NCBI GenBank assembly: GCA_004213555.1
Contig: SHAP01000005.1
Location: forward strand, 95,304 to 159,303
Direction: 5' to 3'
Length of the DNA stretch: 64,000 nt
Source of the DNA: Phycisphaeraceae bacterium
Lineage (GTDB): Bacteria; Planctomycetota; Phycisphaerae; Phycisphaerales; SM1A02
In this document: positions 53,531-61,717 of the stretch, piece after piece
Position numbering within the stretch: the stretch's first letter is position 1
Layout of the letters: every line of letters starts with the position of its first letter
Position numbers and translations under genes: made by a program
The notes under the pieces: model-generated
Told to the model about the DNA's origin: nothing
Seen by the model: only the letters and a program-made list of their open reading frames with translations
The model's database searches: none

Positions 53531-53943
53531 GGCAGAGTCCCCCAGGCAACAGTGGCACACCGAATCGTCCAACAGCCCGTTCTGACATGGTGGGCACGGA
53601 GCAATTGCGAGATGTGTCTGCGAGTCGCCTTTTGCTCAACGAGAAGCTGATGCACGGGAGCCGCAAACAGTCCCGTCACCGCCCAGATCAATAAAACCAG
53701 GCCCAAAGATGCCATGGTTCTGGTCGAAACATCGATCCAACACACCCAAGCTGCAATCGTAAGTTCCGCTGCCATAAGGGTTCCCACCAACGGAAAGATT
53801 CGATTGATGTGACGCTGGAAGTGGGAGGCGTCCCCCCCTTCCCTGTGGAGGTCGGAAAGAAGAGGGTAGTGCACCACAGAACACGTCCATGAAAGCCCCC
53901 CCAGGGCCGCCACCAACAGCAGATCCAGAACGTTCACCAACAC
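53527..53943 (-). CDS. Small four-helix membrane protein
   Basis: A 138-residue protein with four hydrophobic helices: MLVNVLDLLLVAALGGLSW, then around residues 52-70, 78-95, and a weaker last one. The pattern VVHYPLLSDL...FQRHINRIFPLVG resembles small DUF1772-like membrane proteins. No catalytic motif. Translationally coupled to the DCC gene; divergent from the desaturase gene. Confidence 0.65.
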   Translation of the reverse strand: MLVNVLDLLLVAALGGLSWTCSVVHYPLLSDLHREGGDASHFQRHINRIFPLVGTLMAAELTIAAWVCWIDVSTRTMASLGLVLLIWAVTGLFAAPVHQLLVEQKATRRHISQLLRAHHVRTGCWTIRCATVAWGTLP

Positions 53944-53987
53944 ATTTCACTCTAGGCACTCCCAGACGTTGGGTCGCCTAGCATGTG
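53941..53987. promoter_or_regulatory. Long hyphenated dyad between divergent genes (operator candidate)
   Basis: CACAT (53941-53945), CTAGGC (53952-53957), CCCA (53961-53964), centre GACGT, TGGG (53970-53973), GCCTAG (53976-53981), ATGTG (53983-53987). Each left arm is matched by an inverted right arm, and together they fill the 47-base gap. It could bind a dimeric regulator or form a leader stem-loop before the desaturase ATG. Confidence 0.5.
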
Positions 53988-53990
53988 CTC

Positions 53991-54896
53991 ATGGCGAATC
54001 ATTTCATTGAAGAGGCGGATCACGAACCAGACGTCACCAAATGGCGGATCCGGTGGGTTGAGACCATTCCATACATTTTGCTTCACGTCGCGTGTGTGGC
54101 TGTTTTTTGGGTCGGCTTCTCGTGGGCCGCCCTGGCTTTGTGTGTTGGCATGTACATCATTCGCATGTTTGCCATCACTGGCTTTTACCACCGCTACTTC
54201 AGCCACAAAACTTTTAGTGCGAGTCGCCCAGTCCAATTTCTCATGGGACTCCTTGGGACCTCGGCGGTCCAACGTGGACCAATCTGGTGGGCCGCTCACC
54301 ATCGCGATCACCACTCACACTCTGACACACATCTGGATCCCCACTCTCCCAAGCAACATGGCTTTTGGAAGTCTCACTGCGGGTGGTTCTTGTGCAAGGA
54401 AGCCGCCCCAGTCCGAGTGCGTCTGGTCAAGGATTGGATGAAATTCCCAGAATTGGTCTGGTTGGATCGAAACCACCATGTGCCTGCGGTTGCCACGGCA
54501 TTCCTGATGCTGGGCATTGGATATCTTGCCGCGGCATTCCTCCCAAGTCTTGGCCTGACCCCTGCCCAAGCCCTGGTTTGGGGCTTTTTCGTTTCGACCG
54601 TGCTTTGCTACCACGGTACCTACACCATCAACTCGCTCGCTCATGTTTGGGGACGACGAGATTTTCAAACCAAGGATGATTCCCGCAACAACTTTTTCTT
54701 GGCATTGATCACACTTGGTGAGGGCTGGCACAACAACCACCACCATTACCCCGCGACCGTGCGGCAGGGATTCCGTTGGTGGGAATTGGATCCGACATGG
54801 TGGATTCTCTGTGGAATGAAGGCGGTAGGGCTTGTCAAAAACTTCAAGGGCGTACCCGAACACATTCAAAAGCAGCGTATTCAGTCACCCGCGTGA
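53991..54896 (+). CDS. Membrane fatty-acid (acyl-CoA) desaturase
   Basis: A 301-residue integral membrane di-iron desaturase of the delta-9 (stearoyl-CoA) type. Histidine boxes: HRYFSH, HHRDHH and HNNHHH. At least four membrane helices. It needs O2 and an electron donor to put a double bond into acyl chains. ATG 53991 is used; a GTG at 53985 is an alternative. The stop overlaps the oxidoreductase GTG start. First gene of a seven-gene unit. Confidence 0.93.
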   Translation: MANHFIEEADHEPDVTKWRIRWVETIPYILLHVACVAVFWVGFSWAALALCVGMYIIRMFAITGFYHRYFSHKTFSASRPVQFLMGLLGTSAVQRGPIWWAAHHRDHHSHSDTHLDPHSPKQHGFWKSHCGWFLCKEAAPVRVRLVKDWMKFPELVWLDRNHHVPAVATAFLMLGIGYLAAAFLPSLGLTPAQALVWGFFVSTVLCYHGTYTINSLAHVWGRRDFQTKDDSRNNFFLALITLGEGWHNNHHHYPATVRQGFRWWELDPTWWILCGMKAVGLVKNFKGVPEHIQKQRIQSPA

Positions 54897-56161
54897 GGCC
54901 CCGAGTCGCCATTGTGGGGACCGGCATCGCCGGAATGACCGCAGGCTACCGCCTGAGAGATCATGCAGATCTGACGATATTTGAAGCCGACTCTCGTCCT
55001 GGTGGACACGCAGACACGTTTGATGTCGAAGACCCGAAGGGGCCTTTGGCCATTGACACCGGGTTCATTGTCTGCAACCGAGAGAACTATCCGACGTTCA
55101 TGGCGTTGCTTGATGAGCTTGGCGTCAAAACGCAACCTTCCTCCATGTCCTTCTCCGTCCGCCAACCGCAGACTGGGCTGGAGTGGGAATCCACCGGGTT
55201 GGGAGGATTGTTCGCCAACCGACGGAATCTGTTCTCACCTCGTGTGTGGTTGATGCTCAAAGACATGTTGAAGTTCCACCGAATGGGCCTTCAAGACCAA
55301 CCAAAAATTGACGACCAATGTTCAGTCGCGACATATCTCGAGCGTTACAGACTTGGAAAAGCCTTTCGCGACGACTATTTGGTGCCATTCGGGGCAGCCG
55401 TCTGGAGTTGTTCCGGCCAAGCCTTTCTGGACTTTCCGATCAAGTTTGTCCTGGATTTTATGAAGCATCATCGAATGCTCGCCATCCGGGGCCGACCAAA
55501 GTGGCAAACCGTCGCGGGCGGATCCCGAACGTATGTCAAAGCATTGATAAGACACCTTCCGCCGGTGCAGTTCAATTCCGCGGTCAATTCCATTTGCCGG
55601 GACGATGAAGGTGTCACGCTCGTCACCTGTGGGAAATCCCACCGATTTGACGAAGTTGTCCTTGCATGTCACGCGGACCAGAGCTTGGCCATGTTGGCAG
55701 ACCCCGATGAAGATGAAGTTCATGTGCTCTCTTCCGTACCCTTTCGGATGAACACCGCCCGTCTGCACTCAGATTCTCGGGCTCTTCCTTCCAATCGGAG
55801 ATGCCACGCAGCGTGGAACTTCAGATCAGGCGATCCTTCCGGGACTCCCCCGTCGATCACGTATGGCATGAACATCCTTCAGAACTTACCGGCCGCCCAT
55901 GACTGGTCGGTCACCCTCAACGACATCCGAGATATTGCCCCTGAGACCGTGGCTCGTACGGTCGAATACGAGCATCCCGAATTTATGCCTGGATCCATGG
56001 CCGCACGCCGCCGCCAACTCGAATTTTGTCGACGCCGGCGCACGTCCTTCTGCGGTGCGTGGTGGGGCTGGGGCTTCCACGAAGATGGCTGCGCCAGCGG
56101 CGAGGCAGTTGCCGCTGCATTCGGAGCGTGTCCCCCCCCGCTGCTCCGCGCACATATTTGA
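54893..56161 (+). CDS. COG2907-type NAD/FAD-binding oxidoreductase
   Basis: A 422-residue flavoprotein. Rossmann FAD motif VAIVGTGIAGMTAGYRLRDH, FEADSRPGGHADTF, AIDTGFIVCNRENYPTF. The C-terminal FAD region (FCGAWWGWGFHEDGCASGEA) is typical of COG2907. Such genes occur with DUF1365 and cfa genes in bacterial lipid operons. GTG 54893 in GTGA overlap with the desaturase; the frame is open to 54776. It probably oxidises or desaturates acyl chains; the substrate is inferred. Confidence 0.87.
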   Translation: MRPRVAIVGTGIAGMTAGYRLRDHADLTIFEADSRPGGHADTFDVEDPKGPLAIDTGFIVCNRENYPTFMALLDELGVKTQPSSMSFSVRQPQTGLEWESTGLGGLFANRRNLFSPRVWLMLKDMLKFHRMGLQDQPKIDDQCSVATYLERYRLGKAFRDDYLVPFGAAVWSCSGQAFLDFPIKFVLDFMKHHRMLAIRGRPKWQTVAGGSRTYVKALIRHLPPVQFNSAVNSICRDDEGVTLVTCGKSHRFDEVVLACHADQSLAMLADPDEDEVHVLSSVPFRMNTARLHSDSRALPSNRRCHAAWNFRSGDPSGTPPSITYGMNILQNLPAAHDWSVTLNDIRDIAPETVARTVEYEHPEFMPGSMAARRRQLEFCRRRRTSFCGAWWGWGFHEDGCASGEAVAAAFGACPPPLLRAHI

Positions 56162-56224
56162 TCAAATCGTGCAGATTGCCTCAATTCTTGGCCGTCAGGA
56201 GCACTTTTGGCTTAATCTTCGGTT

Positions 56225-56980
56225 ATGTTGGGCTGGATCCACGAAGGTACGGTTCGCCACCGAAGATACGGGGCCAAGCCCCACGACTTTCGCATGTCTC
56301 TACGCATGCCCTGCGTCAATGTGGATCGCCTTCAGGAAGTGTGCTTGCTTTCAAGGTTCTGGTCGTCCAACCAAGAGAATTTGGCCTGCTGGCAGAGCCG
56401 TGATTTTGGGTTCGATGAGCATCGTGCCATCGGTGATGAAATCCGTGATCGAATTCAGCGAGTCCTTGGTCATTCGGATATTTCCAACGTCTATCTGCTG
56501 GCCCATCCCAGGTACTTCGGACATCAATTCAACCCAGTGTCATTTTACTTTGCCCACAACGCCAAAGACGAGCTTCAAGCGATCGTTACCGAGATCACCA
56601 ACATCCCTTGGGGCGAGCGACACGCGTACGTCCACGACTGTTCGAATGGCCAGCGTTCATTTGACTTCTCGAAACAGTTCCACATCTCTCCTTTTTTAGA
56701 GATGGACCACCGGCACCAGTGGAGGTTCCATCTGACAAATCGTCATTTTGTCGTCCATATGGAAAACCACTCCCAAGGCGAACGAAAGTTCGATGCCACC
56801 TTTGCGACGTCCAAGGAGCCCCTAACGGCCGATGGACTGCGTCGATGCCTTTGGGGCACTCCACTGGCCACTGTTCGTGTGGTGGCTGGCATCTACTGGC
56901 ACGCAATGCAAGTTTGGCGAAAAGGCAATCCCTACATCAAACACCCCGGCAAGCATCAACTGCAGGAGTCTGTTGCATGA
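56225..56980 (+). CDS. DUF1365 protein
   Basis: A 251-residue protein. The family N terminus IHEGTVRHRRYGAKPHDFRM and core NVYLLAHPRYFGHQFNPVSF are clear. DUF1365 genes almost always flank COG2907 and cfa genes; the biochemical function is unknown. Start ATG 56225 follows a 63-base gap; the stop overlaps cfa (ATGA). Confidence 0.9.
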   Translation: MLGWIHEGTVRHRRYGAKPHDFRMSLRMPCVNVDRLQEVCLLSRFWSSNQENLACWQSRDFGFDEHRAIGDEIRDRIQRVLGHSDISNVYLLAHPRYFGHQFNPVSFYFAHNAKDELQAIVTEITNIPWGERHAYVHDCSNGQRSFDFSKQFHISPFLEMDHRHQWRFHLTNRHFVVHMENHSQGERKFDATFATSKEPLTADGLRRCLWGTPLATVRVVAGIYWHAMQVWRKGNPYIKHPGKHQLQESVA

Positions 56981-58206
56981 CCCAGTCCCCCGCCATTGTT
57001 CCTGAAAGCATCCGCGTGCGGAGTTCCTCCCTCTCGAAACGCCTTGTCCTTACGCGTTTGGAAAAGCTCACATCCGGAACCTTAGAAATTACAGAAAATG
57101 GAGAGACATTTCGGTATGGCCAAGGCAATCAGGTTGCCGCCTTCCGCGTGCTCGACGAGAGATTTTGGTCTTCAATCGTGAAACATGGCCCCAACGGCGC
57201 GGCAGAAGCTTGGGTCGAAGGATGGTGGACCGCAGATCACCTGACGGACGTGCTTCGAATCTTTGCCCGCGAGGCTGAAGTCCAGACCTCCCTTTCAGAT
57301 CGGGCCTGGCTCAGCAAATGGAGGAGCAAATTCTGGCAATCCGCACGCTCCGGGACCGTCGACCGTGCGAAGCAGAACATCCTCGCGCACTATGACCTTT
57401 CCAACGAGTTCTACCGCCTCTGGCTTGACCCATCTATGACCTATTCGTCCGGGCTCTTCAGGACCGCAGATGTCTCTCTTCAGGCAGCCCAGCAGGCCAA
57501 ATATGAAAGAATGGCGAAGATCGCTGACATCCAAGATGGACACCAAGTGGTTGAAATTGGCACCGGCTGGGGCGGATTTGCGGTGTACTTGGCCGAGAAC
57601 CATGATGTTGAAGTCACCACCACCACGATCAGTGATGCACAATTCAACCACGCCAAAGCTTTGATTCATTCTCGAGGTCTTGAGAGCAGAATCCATCTGC
57701 TTCGACAGGATTACCGAAAGGTCGCCGGCGCGTTTGACCGACTGGTTTCCGTTGAAATGATCGAAGCCGTGGGCCATGAGCATTTGCCCTCATACTTCCA
57801 AGCCATCGATCGACTGCTCAAGAATGACGGGCAAGCGTCCATTCAGGCGATCACCATGCCAATGCACAAATACAAGGCCTATCTCGCGAATACCGATTTC
57901 ATTCGTCGATACGTCTTTCCCGGATCTTGTTGTCCATCTCTTGCCGCCATCCTGAACGCTGTGGCGGAGAATTCCAAACTCCGCTTGGTGTCCCAAAATG
58001 ACTTTGCCGAGGACTATGCCATCACGCTTTCAAAATGGCTGGAAAATTTCATCTCGCAAGAAGACAAGATTCGGAGCCTTGGCTTTGACAAACGATTTCT
58101 TCGATTCTGGAAGTACTACCTTTCGTACTGTGAAGCAGGCTTTCGGGAAAGATCTATCGGCCTCTCTCAACTCGCCTTTGCAGCGCCGGCCAACCGATCG
58201 TGCTGA
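56977..58206 (+). CDS. Cfa-type acyl-lipid methyltransferase
   Basis: A 409-residue SAM enzyme of the cyclopropane-fatty-acyl-phospholipid synthase family. Motifs: AHYDLSNEFYRLWLDPSMTY, VVEIGTGWGGFAVYLAE, SVEMIEAVGHEHLPSYF and YLSYCEAGFRERSIG. It probably methylates or cyclopropanates the double bond of phospholipid acyl chains. ATG 56977 overlaps DUF1365; the GTG of the next gene overlaps its stop by 7 bases. Confidence 0.92.
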   Translation: MTQSPAIVPESIRVRSSSLSKRLVLTRLEKLTSGTLEITENGETFRYGQGNQVAAFRVLDERFWSSIVKHGPNGAAEAWVEGWWTADHLTDVLRIFAREAEVQTSLSDRAWLSKWRSKFWQSARSGTVDRAKQNILAHYDLSNEFYRLWLDPSMTYSSGLFRTADVSLQAAQQAKYERMAKIADIQDGHQVVEIGTGWGGFAVYLAENHDVEVTTTTISDAQFNHAKALIHSRGLESRIHLLRQDYRKVAGAFDRLVSVEMIEAVGHEHLPSYFQAIDRLLKNDGQASIQAITMPMHKYKAYLANTDFIRRYVFPGSCCPSLAAILNAVAENSKLRLVSQNDFAEDYAITLSKWLENFISQEDKIRSLGFDKRFLRFWKYYLSYCEAGFRERSIGLSQLAFAAPANRSC

Positions 58207-58697
58207 AACTCGGCATACTCCTGCACGTAAATTGGCTTGCCGTCGTGTATGCCGCGGGCCAAAACTGTCCGCTCTTGGCGGCACTGTTCTCTGTCATCTC
58301 GGCGGGCCTGTGCCTCCGCGTGCACCCCTCGGCATCGATTCGTCTGGGACTCGTCGCCACGTTGATTGGCATGGCCGGGGACATTGCCGTGGTCGCGGTG
58401 GGCGGGCTCGACTTTTCGGCGGCATCCCCCGTCTTGCCTGTTCCCATGTGGATGGCCGGTCTTTGGCTCGTTTTTGGCACGTCGCTCCCTGCTTTTCAAC
58501 CCTTTCTTTCAAAGCGCTTCTGGCTGACACCAATACTGGGCATCGTGGGTGGGGTTGGGGCATACACCAGTGCCAGCACGTTTGGTGCGGTTGAACTCGG
58601 ACAAGCGGGGCGCCTGACGATGATGGTTTCGGTCGGCCTGTTGTGGGCGGCCGCATTCCCTTTGTTGGTGCATTTGGCAAAGAGAATGAACCCATGA
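58200..58697 (+). CDS. DUF2878-like membrane protein
   Basis: A 165-residue protein with five hydrophobic helices. HVNWLAVVYAAG at the N terminus and PMWMAGLWLVFGTSLPAF in the middle fit DUF2878, found in COG2907-cfa clusters. GTG start in a GTGCTGA overlap with cfa; stop overlaps the next gene (ATGA). Function unknown. Confidence 0.75.
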   Translation: MLKLGILLHVNWLAVVYAAGQNCPLLAALFSVISAGLCLRVHPSASIRLGLVATLIGMAGDIAVVAVGGLDFSAASPVLPVPMWMAGLWLVFGTSLPAFQPFLSKRFWLTPILGIVGGVGAYTSASTFGAVELGQAGRLTMMVSVGLLWAAAFPLLVHLAKRMNP

Positions 58698-59791
58698 AGT
58701 TGTTGTACAAGATCGCCACGTCACTCATCGATCGAGGCTTGATGCCAGATTCAATGATCCGAAAAGGCATACGCAAGCTGCTCCGAAACCGACTCGCGCA
58801 GTCCGTGCAGGCGAAGACGGCCGAAGATGCCATGTCAAATTTCCTGGAGTGCATGTGCGGGTACGAAGGTATCGCTCCAGTCCCAGACAAAGCCAACGCC
58901 CAGCACTACGAAGTCCCAGCCCCGTTTTATGACGCCTGTCTCGGTCAGCAAAAAAAGTACTCCTCGTGCTTCTATGCAAAAATGGATGAACCCCTCGACC
59001 AGGCTGAAGAAGTTGCCTTTCTTCAAAGCGCGGACCATGCGTTGCTCGAAGATGGCCAACACGTCCTTGAGCTTGGCTGCGGCTGGGGATCTTGGTCCCT
59101 CTGGATGGCCAGTCGATATCCCAACTCCAAGATCACAGGCGTCTCGAACTCGCATTCCCAACGGGAGTACATCATGGGTCAGGCTGCTGACCGTGGGCTC
59201 TCAAACCTCGAGATCGTGACGTGCGACATGAATGACTTCGATCCCAAGCAATCCGCCTCGTCAAGAATGCCGCTGCAGGGTTTCGATCGGATTGTGTCCA
59301 TCGAGATGTTTGAACACATGAGAAACTGGGAGAAGTTGCTGGGGCGAATCCGCACATGGATGCACGAGGACGGCCGATTTTTCGCTCACGTTTTTGCCCA
59401 CCGAACACACCCTTATCAATTCGAGGATGATCAGACCGAAGCCATCAAGGGGAACGCAAAAGCCAAAAGTCATGGCAACTGGATGGGCGAACATTTCTTT
59501 TCCGGTGGGATCATGCCCTCCCGAGACCTGTTTCACCAATTCCACGACCAGTTGAAGGTCGAAGAGGATTGGTGGTGGGATGGACGCCATTACGGCCGGA
59601 CCAGTGAGCAATGGCTTGAAAATCTTGATCGGAATCAACCTGACGCTCTTCAGGCCCTAAAAGACACCCCCGACGTCTCCCCAAAGGTAATGCTTCGGCG
59701 GTGGAGGGTGTTCTTCATGGCCTGCGCTGAGACCTTTGCTTATGACCAAGGCCGCGAATGGGGTGTGGTTCATGTCAGGATGCGGAAATGA
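58694..59791 (+). CDS. Second Cfa-family SAM methyltransferase (coclaurine N-methyltransferase-like)
   Basis: A 365-residue enzyme. AQHYEVPAPFYDACLG, VLELGCGWGSWSLWMASRYP, ITGVSNSHSQREYIMGQAAD and IVSIEMFEHMRNWEKLLG resemble plant coclaurine N-methyltransferases and their bacterial relatives more than E. coli Cfa. ATG 58694 overlaps the DUF2878 stop; stop overlaps the DUF1475-like start. It may act on a lipid intermediate of the operon. Confidence 0.88.
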   Translation: MKLLYKIATSLIDRGLMPDSMIRKGIRKLLRNRLAQSVQAKTAEDAMSNFLECMCGYEGIAPVPDKANAQHYEVPAPFYDACLGQQKKYSSCFYAKMDEPLDQAEEVAFLQSADHALLEDGQHVLELGCGWGSWSLWMASRYPNSKITGVSNSHSQREYIMGQAADRGLSNLEIVTCDMNDFDPKQSASSRMPLQGFDRIVSIEMFEHMRNWEKLLGRIRTWMHEDGRFFAHVFAHRTHPYQFEDDQTEAIKGNAKAKSHGNWMGEHFFSGGIMPSRDLFHQFHDQLKVEEDWWWDGRHYGRTSEQWLENLDRNQPDALQALKDTPDVSPKVMLRRWRVFFMACAETFAYDQGREWGVVHVRMRK

Positions 59792-60138
59792 CCAGAACCG
59801 CCCTTGTTCAACACATTGCAGGTTGGCTTTGCCTGGCCGGAGCAGCCAGTGTGCTGGCATTCGTGGCGTATGGCTTTATTGGGCCACCGGGCCCCGGCGG
59901 ACTGGAGGGGCTGTGGTCTGAACCATGGTTCCTGATCACCATGGCCGACCTCTACCTCGGCGTACTTCTTGCGATGGGCTTTGTCTGGTTGCGGCCAGGA
60001 AGGACATTGGTCAAAGCTGGCTGGTCATTCCTGTTCGTGGTTGGTGGGCACCCAGGCGTGGCCATTTGGCTTGGAGTCCAACTGCTTACGGGCAAGGTCC
60101 AAATGACGCCTGAATCAACAGGAAGTCTTGGAAAGTAA
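59788..60138 (+). CDS. DUF1475-like membrane protein
   Basis: A 116-residue protein with three hydrophobic helices (residues ~10-30, 40-60, 70-95). WFLITMADLYLGVLLAMGFV and VVGGHPGVAIWLG fit DUF1475. Last gene of the lipid operon. ATG 59788 overlaps the methyltransferase stop. Its 3' end overlaps the convergent metalloprotease by 53 bases. Confidence 0.7.
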   Translation: MTRTALVQHIAGWLCLAGAASVLAFVAYGFIGPPGPGGLEGLWSEPWFLITMADLYLGVLLAMGFVWLRPGRTLVKAGWSFLFVVGGHPGVAIWLGVQLLTGKVQMTPESTGSLGK

Positions 60139-61717
60139 CCTCTCCGTCGCAATCCAGATCGCCAGAACAGTCGTTGCACTTTTGCCCAATCTGTCCAAGA
60201 ACAGACACGGCGTCTGGGAAACCGACCTCTCCATCACCGTCGACATCGCCAATGCATTCGGTGGGTATCGCGATCGAATCTGCTGCGTCGGTAGGAATGT
60301 CCCGACCCGCAACCGAAATAACACGCGTGTTGTCAAACCCCACCTGCGCACCAAGTGCAGTTGCCGTAAGTTCAGCCAGCATGACGCCCTCTGGAGGCGT
60401 CACAGGAACGCCGGGAAGATCTTGATCAAGTTGCCCTTCCGCGAAGATGAGACCAGTGTCACCGACCAGATACGTCACAAAATTTCCATCGATATCGTTG
60501 CCAAGTGAGAGGTCAGTCAGGTCGGCGTCAGGAACACTGAACTGAAACCCGGTGGCCTGTGTGGTCTCGCATGTCCATTGGATGGGCAGCGTGGCTGCGG
60601 ACTTCGAGTCACAGGGATCGGTAGAGGGCGGGGCAAACTGAAGCAGGCCGTCTCCTTGACCATCCTCCCGGCAACGGTACCCACTGATTTCAACTCGAGA
60701 TTGGAGTATTTGGGACACACAGTCTCGTTCATCCTCAATCCCAGTCGGGACGCCGTCGTACAGGATGGATGGATTCGAGAAATGGGGAATTTGAGCACCA
60801 GGCGAATAGGCCATCACGGTCCGCCACAGCGAGCCAGAATCCCCTGTCCATCGATGGCCCTGCCCGAAGCCCCCAAAGCCGTCACAGCCTCCACCATCGC
60901 CAGGGGCATGGCAACATCCCATGTTGTGGCCCAGCTCGTGGACGAACGTGTAGCCAGCCAAGCAGCCAAAGAGGGTCTGAGACCAAACTGAACCCGGACC
61001 AGGGCCAAGAAAGGCCACGCCGCAGAACCCAAAGCCGTTGCCGGAAATCAATGCAACCAAGTCTGCCTTTGATTCGTCTCGGGCCGAGTGAATTTCGTCA
61101 AAAATTCCGTCTGAGGGGTTGGACATGACGCCCAGAAGCGTGTCCGCGCCAACTGGCTCAGGATCTTCAAGAAAAAGAAAGTCTGTTGCTTTTATCCGAA
61201 GGGACAACTCTGAGTTGAAATAAACCTCGTTGCTGGTGAGGATCGCGACCTGCACGGCCGATGTCACCAGCGTCTTGTCGCCTCCAGCAAGGGCAACCGC
61301 TTCAGGCGTGATGGGTACCAGGACATCAATGGCATTCACAGGGTCACAGATACCGCCCAAGGACAAAATGTCTGTCTGGCTGTCAATGACTCCGCCGCAC
61401 GCAGGAAAATCACTGATGTCGTCGACAAACACCTGAGGCCCGGATTGTGTTTGCAAGAATCGGGTGACGATGGTTTTGCTTTGAGCGACCGCGATTTTCC
61501 CGGTGCGATCGTGGCGGTAGGCAAACCAGCCGTCTTTGGTTGTGCCGGAGACCTCCAAGCCAAGATCGACAATCTCAGCTCGATGGACGAGGCCAGAGAT
61601 CTTGGTGCGTCCAAGTGCAACGGCAAAGGGTTTGCCCACCGCCGGATCAGCCGAGGCCTGGATGTGGGCAGACGACGAAAGCGTTTGGGCAAGGATGGCG
61701 GCCAACATGATGCTCAT
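60086..61717 (-). CDS. Exported metzincin metalloprotease with dockerin-like tail
   Basis: A 543-residue protein. Signal peptide MSIMLAAILAQTLSSSAHIQ. Zinc motif HELGHNMGCCHAP (HExxHxxGxxH) near residue 263 and Met-turn TVMAYSP. The C terminus has EF-hand-like DVDGDGEVGFPDAVSVLG and DLDCDGEVTFQDFLLIQ, ending SFGPCP. Likely a secreted or surface protease. ATG 61717 with GGAGA upstream overlaps the stop of the next gene (ATGA). Confidence 0.9.
   Translation of the reverse strand: MSIMLAAILAQTLSSSAHIQASADPAVGKPFAVALGRTKISGLVHRAEIVDLGLEVSGTTKDGWFAYRHDRTGKIAVAQSKTIVTRFLQTQSGPQVFVDDISDFPACGGVIDSQTDILSLGGICDPVNAIDVLVPITPEAVALAGGDKTLVTSAVQVAILTSNEVYFNSELSLRIKATDFLFLEDPEPVGADTLLGVMSNPSDGIFDEIHSARDESKADLVALISGNGFGFCGVAFLGPGPGSVWSQTLFGCLAGYTFVHELGHNMGCCHAPGDGGGCDGFGGFGQGHRWTGDSGSLWRTVMAYSPGAQIPHFSNPSILYDGVPTGIEDERDCVSQILQSRVEISGYRCREDGQGDGLLQFAPPSTDPCDSKSAATLPIQWTCETTQATGFQFSVPDADLTDLSLGNDIDGNFVTYLVGDTGLIFAEGQLDQDLPGVPVTPPEGVMLAELTATALGAQVGFDNTRVISVAGRDIPTDAADSIAIPTECIGDVDGDGEVGFPDAVSVLGQIGQKCNDCSGDLDCDGEVTFQDFLLIQASFGPCP

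Noticed and set aside
53944..53990. ECF sigma (RpoE/ChrR-type) promoter for the lipid operon
   Set aside because: The TGATCC and TAAGA-like elements of that regulon are not seen in the short intergenic region, and no sigma or anti-sigma gene is nearby.
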